Assembly (NCBI GenBank): GCA_943704425.1
Contig: CALSCP010001832.1
Span: 1 to 37,500 of the forward strand
DNA: 37,500 bases
Source: Ministeria vibrans ATCC 50519
Taxonomy: Eukaryota; Opisthokonta; Filasterea
Direction: 5' to 3'
Made by a program: the position numbers and the translations under genes. This document shows positions 21,001 to 29,367 of this stretch, in pieces. Within the stretch, counting starts at the first letter, position 1; every line of letters starts with the position of its first letter. The notes below the pieces were generated by a model. That model searched no databases, was not told the DNA's origin, and saw nothing but the letters and a program-made list of their open reading frames with translations.

Positions 21001-22070
21001 GTGGTACCCTCCAAGCCAATTCGATAACTCGAGTACCCTTTGGCGTCACTGTTGATTTCTACGGTGACTACACAGCTCACATTGACGCACATGTCTCCTC
21101 TTTCGACCCTCAAACTGTTCTCCGTATCTCACTCACTGCCACCGGATGTCCTCTCTCCCTCTCAAACGCTCCCAACACACTTGGACTTGAGCTCACGCAC
21201 ACATCCTCATCGTCGCTCCCTTTACTTTCTCTGGGTTCCACTGTTCCGTCGTCGGCAGTTCAGCGCACTTTTCATCTTCACAACAACTCGTCCCTTCCCC
21301 TCTCTGTTCAATGGTTTTTCCATGACTCTCTTGCCACTGATCACGAATCCTTCTCCAAGTTTGTGTCGACGGCTCTTGGCGCAGCAGAAAGCGGGATCGT
21401 GCAAGTGAACACGCGTCAGCACGAAGAAATACCCCTCGCATACGAAACTTCAAGTGCCTTCCATCTGACCTCTCAGTCCCCTTTGACCATTGGGCCTCAC
21501 TCAACCTCAAACGTTTCTGTTCAGTTCACTTCCCCCCATTCGCTCCCTACACCGCAACAACAACAACAACAACATCAGGGGAGAGATTTCTACGCGACTC
21601 TCATTGGTCACTCTTCCGTTCTTAACTCGACACAGACACGCAAACCTGATATGGCTGAGCTTTTTCGTCTTGCGTGTCGTGCCACCGTTGTGACACCCAT
21701 ATTGCTCTGTGACGACTCTGACGAAGGCTGCGAGTTGCATCTCAATGGGAGTGGCGAGAGTGAGCACGCTCATATCACGTTCGTCAATGGCTCTGCTGCC
21801 TCGCTGACCCTCTCTTTCAGACTCACTGGCTCTCGTCATTTCACTCTCGTTGCGTCGAATCAGTCTCACTCACCACTTGTCTTGCGTCCGCGCGAGCACA
21901 CCACAGTTCACGTTTGCTATGCACTAGCAGAACCTTCCTTGTCCTCTGAACCCCTGAATAGCAGTACTGCGCGATTGGATGCACTTTGCGGTGACGATCC
22001 AGCGCACGCACAGGTGTGCCAGAGTGTGTCCCTGCGCGGTGTGGTCCACCTGTCTGCGCAATCGAGTTAA
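18040..22070 (+). CDS. DLEC1: DLEC1-like (CFAP81) ASH-domain axonemal protein
   Basis: Two exons: 18040-18093 (MNSLDCLLNEFFPTKDLP) and 18168-22070, joined in phase 0 over a 74-nt intron (GTAACC...TCCATAG); 1318 aa. The long ORF has no ATG at its 5' end before 18288, but its frame stays open back to the acceptor, which supports the short first exon. The protein is a chain of ASH/MSP-like beta-sandwich domains. The blocks LFFDSYSAGDSLESTLTLTN then APGLSTRIGIQF, and DCGPCLAGESVSTSLVVTN, follow human DLEC1 (FFTDYEVGQ..., LDCGYCLIGG...), as does FKWLALLAEDS...VSPSDGSLAP. DLEC1/CFAP81 belongs to the HYDIN-like ASH group of cilium proteins. The protein is shorter than human (about 1755 aa) and seems to lack the last ASH domain. 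It could instead be a related ASH protein. It implies a flagellum. Confidence 0.75.
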
Positions 22071-22528
22071 TTACCTTTTTTGTTTCTTACATTTCATTAC
22101 ACATTTCATTACAGTCATCGTATTTCACATGATCATGAAAACGGACCGTGACTGACACAAGTGAAATTAACTCAGTCAGTGTGAGTCCACCAATGGCGCT
22201 ATTCCAGAGGTGCCTAAAGCCTCTTTCTGTCTATCTGAGCTCTGGCTATCTTGCTTACACGACTGTTTTCACCCATTGAGGTGCGCCATGGAGGAGTATA
22301 GGAGAGGCGTGTGATGTCTCCTGTGGAGATGATTTGATGAGTAGTAGTAAGTCTTTAGAATTGAGTACATGTCTGTACTACTGTTAGATAGTGCTTCATA
22401 GACGATCGAGTTCAAGAAATGAGTTGTAATGAACTATATTGGTTGTTCTTCATTTGTGTTGACAGCTGATCCTGACAAATTGTGGTCCTGATCACTCAAC
22501 TCTCAACTCTTTTTAATTTTTTTGGGAC
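22071..22528. other. Spacer between DLEC1-like and ORC6, possible RNA structure
   Basis: 458 bp with the 3' UTR of the DLEC1-like gene and the ORC6 promoter. Several inverted repeats lie close together: ACTGAC with GTCAGT (about 22150-22180), ATGGCGC at 22193-22199 with GCGCCAT at 22283-22289, and a small hairpin AGAGG/CCTCT at 22206-22224. I cannot assign them to a known RNA family. A protein-coding exon is not supported. Confidence 0.4.
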
Positions 22529-22613
22529 ATGCGCCCCGCTGAGCGCCTTGGTGTCCGTTCACCAAAGATCCTAGCTCGTGTATGCGTCACACAAGCACAT
22601 ACACGCACACACT

Positions 22614-22645
<32 letters not shown>

Positions 22646-23143
22646 GACAGACTGATACTTTTGACAGGCACTGACACGCTTTCTCCTTTAGGCTGCTGAG
22701 CTCGAACGGTTAGCCGGCGTTCGCTTTGGAAAGAACCCGACTGTAGTTTCGGTTGCTATACCCACTGCCAGCCTTGAAGTAGCCGCGAAAGACGCCGGAC
22801 AGCCGGTGAACCGTGTAAAGTGTTTTCATGTCGACCTTTTTGTTTGTGTGTCGCTCTCTCTGCGCCTCCCCTCCTTCTTATCCGCCGATTCACTCACAAC
22901 GCCATCGTCTATTGTGCAGAAGGAGGCGATCCGCGTCTCGGGAGCGCGGCGGGTGGACTATCTGAACACAGTGCGCGCCATTTCCAGTCTGGTCGCAGCC
23001 ACTGCGCCTGCCAGTGCCCCTGCGGCCAAAGAGAGCCGTCTGCGTGTGTGCGCGATCAAGTTCAATGTTGTTGGTGCTCTTTCACGCGCGTTGGAGCTGC
23101 TACAGCAGTAAGTTTAAGAACACAACAAACGAATTCAACTCAC

Positions 23144-23205
<62 letters not shown>

Positions 23206-23801
23206 TGCCTCTGGTAGATTCAAGATCAGATCTTCCAGCGAATACGCCAGTGCCATTGTCGACGAGCCCGATTACCTTTGTGCCATTCTCTATGTTGCGT
23301 GTCGGCGAGAGCGAGTCAAAGTCGATCGAGCAAAGTACACCATTCAAGGTTTTTTTTGTCTTCCTCACATTTTTACTCTTATTATGTAGATTGTGTCAAG
23401 AAGCAAATGTGACGAGCAAACGATTTCTGTTGCTCATTGAGCAAATAGAAACGTCATGCAAAGAAGAAGAAGAAGAACAGCAAATGAAAGCACAACAACA
23501 AGATGATGATGATGATGATGATGATGAAGAGGAAGAGGGAGAAACAAGTGCAAAACGAGCGAAAGACTCAACGGGAAACGCACGGTGTGTCAAACCGACG
23601 CACACGGAAAGGGATCGGAAGCGGAAAAAACAACAAGGACAGAGTACTCTCTCACGACTGATCGAAAAACAACAGGAAGAAGAAGACACAAAGTCAGGCG
23701 AAGACGAAGAACCAGTCGGGGAGTGCAAAGATGACTTTGATGAGTGGCGCAGTGCGATTTTGAAACGTGCCACTGCAAAGCTCAACGAGATTCCGCAGTA
23801 A
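22529..23801 (+). CDS. ORC6: Origin recognition complex subunit 6
   Basis: Five exons: 22529-22579, 22692-22814, 22920-23107, 23218-23334, 23390-23801; 296 aa (human 252). ORC6 is the smallest ORC subunit and helps load MCM at replication origins. The order of blocks matches the family: an N-terminal TFIIB-like helical domain (LARAAELERLAGVRFGKNP, RRVDYLNTVRAI), then a second one (LRVCAIKFNVVGALSRALEL; DYLCAILYVACRRERVKVDR; LCQEANVTSKRFLLLIEQIE), an acidic low-complexity linker, and the C-terminal motif DDFDEWRSAIL that corresponds to the conserved ORC3-binding EWK..IL segment. Intron 1 contains a (CT)n(CA)n tract and intron 3 a (GT)29 tract. The exon 4 donor could alternatively be 23349 with an acceptor before 23401, also in frame. 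The first exon rests on family fit and frame only. Confidence 0.82.
22614..22645 (+). repeat. (CT)n-(CA)n microsatellite in ORC6 intron 1
   Basis: A CT-dinucleotide run followed by CA repeats upstream of the exon-2 acceptor TCCTTTAG. It acts as, or extends, the pyrimidine tract of that intron. Confidence 0.85.
23146..23203 (+). repeat. (GT)29 microsatellite in ORC6 intron 3
   Basis: 58 nt of pure GT in a 110-nt intron, ending 14 nt before the acceptor TAG. More than half of the intron is repeat. Confidence 0.92.
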
Positions 23802-23893
23802 ATATATAAAATAATTATACTATAATAATGTTTTGTGTTTTCTTTTTGTACATTTTTTATACTAAATTTGATGTTTGCTTCTCGATAAAATCG

Positions 23894-25771
23894 TTATGCT
23901 TTCTGGTTCGTCTTGTCCTCTTCGTCTTCTTCTTGTTGTTTGCGCAGTTGTTTTTCCAATCGCTTTGTGAGGTCCTTTTCCAACTCATCGCGCGCAATTT
24001 GACCAGTTTTGGGACAGCGGGGAAAGTCGGAGTTGAAAAAGAAAAAGGCGGCAGGCGAATGGTCGACGCCAAAGCGTTCTTGTGTGTACGCGGCGAGTGC
24101 GGCGCCCACCGAAGGCGCAGCGGCGGTTGCAGCGTCCTGGGCGCGCGCCTGTGGGGTGTCAAACTCGACGTTGTAGCGGTTCGGGTCGGTTTCGTCGCCT
24201 TCTGTGTAGAACGCATCGTCCGCTTTGACCACTGCTGCCACCAGAACAGGCTGAGTCTGCCCACTCTCTTTACCACTACTATTGCTGCTGGCACGACTAC
24301 TTGGTGGGATAATGGAGAGCACTGTGGCGGCTGCAACGCGCTTGTGGTGCATGAGATATGCCTCAATGGCCCGTTCGAGGGACGGTTCCTTTGTGTCCGG
24401 TTTGAGTGTCTCACTCAGTGGGCCCAGAATCTGAATCTCCCAATGGCCATCGGGAAACTGCACCTCATGGGCGCACATGCGCGTCTTGAAGATCTCTTTC
24501 ACTGGGTCGTACACCGCGAGCGTCGCGTCGAGGTCCTTGTCGTACCCTTTGAACATCCCCCATGAGCGGATGCGCAGCTCACCCGTGTCGCCGCGACGCA
24601 CACGGACAGTCGAGTGTGGCTGTGTGATCCACGCATCAACATCCTTCAGTGCCGTCCCGACAAACCCCGATGTGGTGCGCAGGGCGACGTGTGGTGCCAC
24701 GCAGATGCCCGTCTCGGCCGTGCAGAAGCGCTCCAGCAAAAGGTTGCCTGTGACACGGTGCCACTCTTGGCTCACCGACAGGGGACACACTCCACCGCCG
24801 ACAGTGGTCAGGACAAGAGGTATGAGGCGCTGGCGGATCTCGTCGGCGTCGATGTCGCGTGGTGTGTGGCGCAGCAAGTGCGCGTAGATGGTTGGAATGG
24901 CCTGAAACGCAGTGATTTTGCCAGAGAGGAGGCGCTTCCAGATCGCGTCCGCCTGCGACGGTGACGCAAACTCAATGGAGGCGCCGACATAGAGGGGTGC
25001 CAAGAGGCCGTAGACAAGACCGTGAATGTGGTGGAGAGACAACACGTGGAGCAAGCGGTCGTCGTCGCGCCACATCCAACGCTCGGCAATGTAGCGCAGG
25101 TTCCACTCTAGCCCGCCAAACATGTGTACGACACCCACGGGTTTGCCAGCGTCGCTGCTCTTGTACAAAATAAGTGCCTCATCAAAGCCGGTCACGTCAA
25201 CAAACTCAAAGTGCTCGCGCAGCCTGGTGTCGTTGGGGACGGTCAGAATGGTCGGCTTGGTCTCCATGCGCTCGACGACCTGCTCGGCGTACGCGCGCGT
25301 CCTGGGGCACACCAGAATCGCCTTGGCCTCCGACTGCTTCAACTGGTGCTCGAGCATCACCTTCGGGTGGTCGGGGTGCAGGGCAACGGCCGTAGCGCCG
25401 CTGTACCAGGTGCCAAAGTACGCTGCAGCGATAAACGGCGCGCGCGAGTGCATGACGGCCACGCGCGTTCCCTTCCCACACCCCAACTCGCTCAGTTTGT
25501 GCGCCACGCCGTTCGCCATGGCGTCGAGCGCGCGGTACTTGACCGTGTCGCCAAGCGGCGTGTGGAATGCGACCCGCCCTGTCTCCTGTGGCGGCCCATA
25601 ACGTCGCCCGAGGTCCAGCAGCATCTCTGGATCCGTTGCGATCACTTCGCGCGTCTCCATCGCGTGCCGCAGCGCCTGCCGCAGCGAGTGGTTGTAAATG
25701 TACGAGTAGTTTGTCCGCACATGGCCAACAACCCGGCGCGGCAAAAGACGGCGCGCTGCGATCGCGAGCAT
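23894..25771 (-). CDS. ACSF3-like acyl-CoA synthetase homologue, predicted inactive
   Basis: Intronless, 625 aa. The N-terminus (MLAIAARRLLPRRVVGHVRT) looks like a mitochondrial targeting peptide. The fold is that of the ANL adenylate-forming enzymes and the closest resemblance is ACSF3, the mitochondrial malonyl-CoA synthetase: WMWRDDDRLLHVLSLHHIHG and GLLAPLYVGASIEF (232-268), AIPTIYAHLL (291-300), TGNLLLER (341-348). Yet every catalytic motif is changed: the P-loop reads YKSSDAGKPVGV (203-214; usual YTSGTTGRPKGV), the YGMTE motif is FCTAE (349-353), the TGD ribose-binding Asp is absent (FKTRMCA, 428-434), the GR..D...K-GG hinge loop is missing (450-466), and the C-terminal catalytic Lys is Gln (PKTGQI). 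The frame is intact over 1.9 kb, so this looks like a selected pseudoenzyme rather than a dead gene. Mitochondrial location is inferred. Confidence 0.85.
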   Translation of the reverse strand: MLAIAARRLLPRRVVGHVRTNYSYIYNHSLRQALRHAMETREVIATDPEMLLDLGRRYGPPQETGRVAFHTPLGDTVKYRALDAMANGVAHKLSELGCGKGTRVAVMHSRAPFIAAAYFGTWYSGATAVALHPDHPKVMLEHQLKQSEAKAILVCPRTRAYAEQVVERMETKPTILTVPNDTRLREHFEFVDVTGFDEALILYKSSDAGKPVGVVHMFGGLEWNLRYIAERWMWRDDDRLLHVLSLHHIHGLVYGLLAPLYVGASIEFASPSQADAIWKRLLSGKITAFQAIPTIYAHLLRHTPRDIDADEIRQRLIPLVLTTVGGGVCPLSVSQEWHRVTGNLLLERFCTAETGICVAPHVALRTTSGFVGTALKDVDAWITQPHSTVRVRRGDTGELRIRSWGMFKGYDKDLDATLAVYDPVKEIFKTRMCAHEVQFPDGHWEIQILGPLSETLKPDTKEPSLERAIEAYLMHHKRVAAATVLSIIPPSSRASSNSSGKESGQTQPVLVAAVVKADDAFYTEGDETDPNRYNVEFDTPQARAQDAATAAAPSVGAALAAYTQERFGVDHSPAAFFFFNSDFPRCPKTGQIARDELEKDLTKRLEKQLRKQQEEDEEDKTNQKA

Positions 25772-25892
25772 TCGAGAAAAATCGTCGAAAGTGAAAAATT
25801 ATTGTCTTATGTGAAAATGACTAGAAATTTTGGAATTTCTCGCTCGATCGAAAAATTAATTGTCATTGACCATTAATTATTTTTCGTACGCA
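25772..25892. promoter_or_regulatory. Bidirectional promoter ACS-like / penicillin acylase with shared palindrome
   Basis: 121 bp between the start codons. At 25814-25831 lies AAAATGACTAGAAATTTT, differing at one base from the palindrome in the VPS54/methyltransferase spacer. CTCGATCGA-type short dyads and AT-rich leader follow before the ATG at 25893. Confidence 0.6.
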
Positions 25893-28266
25893 ATGGTCGA
25901 CTTGAAGACGATCATCGCGGTTGCAGCGATGGCGATTATCGTGCGGTGGAAAGTAATGTCTCTGGGGGAGTTGTACTTCGACGCAGAAATCAGTGTCGGC
26001 GCGCGCCAGTTGCATGTGTGGCGTGTGGCCGGTGGGGCCGTTGCGGCGGTCGAGCCGCTGGCTACGGACCAGTGTGACCTGGACTTTGCACGTGGGATGG
26101 GCTTTGTGCACGCCAAGGATCGTCTTGTGCAGGTAGAGAGGAGAAAGAGAGAGAGAGAGAAGAATGAGTCGCGAAGAATGAGTCGCGAAGAATGAAAAAT
26201 GACACATTGCGTGTGCCCTAGATGCTGATGCAGCGCACGGTGGTGCAAGGACGCTTATCGGAGTTGTTCAAGGACGATCCCGAGCTGCGCGTGGTTGACG
26301 AGGTGTTTCGACGGGGCGGAGTGTATTTGCTGGCTCAGGACATTGCAAGAGGGCTGACGGGCGACGTCCTTGACCAAGTACCACACACACACACGCACTA
26401 TTAATTTAATATCATGACGTTATATACGTATACTCTGTCTGTCGGTCTTTCTCGTTTACTTTGTTCTTTGTCTCTCTATCTAATTTATGGTCTTTATAGT
26501 TCACTCGGTACAGCGAAGCGGTGAACGAATACATTGCCGACTCGGGTGACTTGCCTGGCGAACTGCGTCTCTTGGGTATCACCATGGAACCGTGGACGGT
26601 TGCAGACTGCGTCTCAACGTTGCTGCTCATGGCATCCGATCTGGGCGGCAAACAGGGCGAGACCGAGCGACTTGTGATGCAGTCCATCCACGACGCGCGC
26701 AACGACTCGAGTGAAGTGAAACGTCGCGTACGCATGCTCAAAGACCTCTTCTCGCCCACACGCGTCTTTGACTCACCCGAAACGGTCGAGCTGCTTCAAC
26801 GCGACGACTTCCACTTCATCGGCTTCACCCCTTCAAGCATTTCCATGGCAGCCATTGTGCCGTCCATGCGCGCCAGCAACAACTGGGCAGTGCACGCTTC
26901 CCTCTCGGCCTCGGGCGGTGCTCTCCAGGCCAACGACCCCCATCTTGCCATCAATCGTCTGCCGGGCGTCTGGACCGAAATGGCGTTTCGCTGCGGTCCC
27001 GAGCGCTCTGCCTTTGGTATCACCATTCCAGGCGCTCCCTCGCTCGTCATGGGTCGCACACAACACGTCTCGTGGGGTCTTACTTATGGCTTTGCCGACC
27101 AGATCGACTACTTCTTCGAGGAGGTTCGCGACGGTCGTGTCCGTCGTGACAACGCATCCTCCTCTCCTACTTCCTCTGACTGGGTGAAGCTTACTGTGCG
27201 CGACGAACTGCTTGCTCGCAAGTCTGGTGCAGAGCCAGTCAAACTGCGCGTGTTTGCGTCAGACCGTGGAATCCTCGAAATTCCCGGCACTCAGTACACA
27301 AATGGATTGCCCAAAGATGGTCTCTACCTTGCAAAGGTACAGCACCACACGTAGAATTTCGTTGGCTGTTGACACTCACTTTCTTCTTCCTCTTTCAGTC
27401 ATGGGCATTTGACAAGCTCAAAGGGGATTCACTCGAGGGACTTGTTGGGGTTCCATCGTGGCGGACGGTTGAGCAGGCGCGGAGTGCCCTGGCACGGTCG
27501 CCCATCAGTAGCAACTACATCATGGCTGACTCACACGGGAGCATTGGGTACCAGCAGGCGGCACTCGCGCCGCGTCGTAGTGTCAACCAGGTGGTGCGTG
27601 ATGCGATTGGGGAGCGCCGTCGCGATGGGTTCTCGCCGCTGCCTGCGTGGGATCCCTCGACGCAATGGGACGGGTTTATTGACGGACCCACGGAGCTGTT
27701 GTCGGTGATGAATCCTGCAAGTGGGGTGCTTGTGACGGCCAACGATGCACTGGAGGAGATGCGGCGGTTAGATCCCGGGAAGGAATCGGTGGTCAATGTG
27801 GACATGGGATCGCATCGGGTGGACCGAGGACGCGCACTGCTGCTTGAGAAGGCACACGACGGACACAAACTGACAGTGCAGGACATGCAGGACATTCAGA
27901 TTGACGTGTTTGCTCGCGAAGCCAATGCGACACTCGCTCTTCTGACTCCCATTCTCACACTGGCAAATTCGACGCAGATGGGTGGAAGTGTCTGTGCGCG
28001 CGAACTGCTCGCGTGGGATCGTTGCTACGAGGCTGACAGCACGGGCGCACTCATCTACGAGTTTATCATCGAGCGTCTCCTCGACACTCTCTTTGCACCC
28101 CTTCTGGGCACAGAGGGCGCTCATTTTCTTCAGCGCGACTCTCTCTTGATGTATGTTGTGCGCGCGCGAATGGTCGACCTTGTCTTTGGTCTCAGCCCTA
28201 TTGGCAAAGTATCACACAAAATCACACGAAAATAATTTGGAATATGAGCTTTAAATTCTTTTACTC

Positions 28267-28307
<41 letters not shown>

Positions 28308-29300
28308 ATGCGAGCGAGAAACTTTGGTTTCCGCAAATGGAGCGCGAGAAAATGTTGAATTTTGCAGTGGACACAATTCTGTCCGAGTGCAATGAAGTGT
28401 TTGCGGAGCGACAGCCAAAGTGGGGAAATGTGCACTCAATCTATCTTAACAACATTCTCTTTGCGTAAGAAACACAAACACTCACGCACACATACACAAA
28501 TGGCTGAATTGAAATGGTTTACAAACAAAAGGGGGAAGCTTCCGGGAGGAATTGGGCGATTGCTTGGGATTGACAAAGGACCATATGCACTGCGGGGACA
28601 CGCGGGGACATTGTCGCAGGGGGCATCGTGCCGCGACCATGGACGGGACGCAACGTTTGCGCCAAGGTAGGATGAGACAAGTTATATATACATGTGTGTA
28701 TGTGTGTGTGTGTATGTGTGTGTGTGTGTGTGTGGGAGTCTGAGCGATTATGCGTGAGTGTCAAGAGAGAGAGGGGGGAGAAAGAAAAAAGTGACAGAGA
28801 GGAGAAAAAGAAACAGATTCTTGAAACAAAGAAAAAGGGTTATAGAATGACATATAAAATAATATTATAATTAGAAAAACAATAATTAATAGAGAATCAA
28901 GAGCTGTACTCAATGTCAAAACAAAACTATATATACAACACAAAAAGCAGCACAATATTATAATAATTATTTTATTATTATAATTATAATTTATAAAGAC
29001 TATTGAAAAATACAAAGAGATGAACAGAAATAATCAAAGTGAGAGTGAGAGGAATATTGAATTAATGTAATGTCATACAATGCGAATGGCACATACTTTG
29101 ACAACTAAATCATCAGCGCGACTCTCTGTAATCTATTTTGTCTTTTATCTCGCAGTTGGCGCTACGTCTCTGACATGACCGAATCGAGTGTTGTGACTTC
29201 CATCCCCAGTGGTCCCGACGGCCGTCCGTTTTCCGCACTCTACTCGCTGGGTCTCGATGATTATTTCAATGGTGTGTACAAGCGTGTCAATCTCTTGTAA
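25893..29300 (+). CDS. Penicillin-acylase-family Ntn hydrolase
   Basis: Seven exons: 25893-26132, 26222-26377, 26500-27336, 27399-28208, 28307-28464, 28532-28666, 29156-29300; 826 aa, typical for the S45 peptidase family. These amidases are made as one chain and cut themselves to expose a catalytic Ser. Visible: an N-terminal hydrophobic segment (TIIAVAAMAIIV), the FARGMGFVHAKDRLVQM block near 75-90, the nucleophile Ser258 in ASNNWAV, NDPHL downstream, SWGLTYGFADQIDYFFEE, NYIMADSHGSIGYQ, WDGF, and the C-terminal LPGGIGRLLGIDKGPY...SWRYVSDM...GRPFS. The hydrophobic start suggests export or membrane anchoring. The substrate may be an N-acyl amide or acyl-homoserine lactone, but the sequence does not decide. 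A family found mainly in bacteria, here with six introns, so not a recent acquisition. AATAAA overlaps the stop at 29299. Confidence 0.9.
28269..28304 (+). repeat. (GT)18 microsatellite abutting a 3' splice site
   Basis: 36 nt of pure GT directly followed by the acceptor AG (28305-28306) of penicillin-acylase intron 4. There is no pyrimidine tract between the repeat and the AG, so the repeat itself must serve as the 3' splice-site context. Confidence 0.92.
28667..29155 (+). other. Penicillin-acylase intron 6, AT-rich with a GT repeat
   Basis: 489 nt, donor GTAGGA, acceptor ATCTCGCAG. It holds an imperfect (GT)n/(GTAT) run at 28693-28734, a purine-rich GA stretch (28762-28812) and then about 250 nt of A/T-rich sequence. 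No exon is supported inside; the flanking exons join as DATFAP-SWRYVSDM, as in the family. Confidence 0.75.
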
Positions 29301-29367
29301 TAAACTCATAATTATTATTCTCCTGCTTTTCATAATCATTATATAATTACATCCTCTCTCCTCTCTC
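29301..29367. other. 67-bp convergent spacer
   Basis: Only 67 bp lie between the stop codon of the penicillin-acylase gene and that of the adhesion GPCR. The AATAAA at 29299-29304 implies that the two 3' UTRs overlap on opposite strands. Confidence 0.6.

Noticed and set aside
22193-22289. Possible tRNA suggested by a 7-bp closing stem
   Set aside because: No D-arm pairing, no TTCRANNC loop before the 3' strand and no anticodon arm; 97 nt total does not fit.
22512-22526. AATTTTTTTGG, like an Sm site of a spliceosomal snRNA
   Set aside because: No snRNA-like 5' end or stem-loops around it; it is the T-rich leader just before the ORC6 start.
28251-28439. Minus-strand frame with Thr-His repeats across the GT microsatellite
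   Set aside because: It is a translation of the (GT)n tract and opposes a well supported exon.
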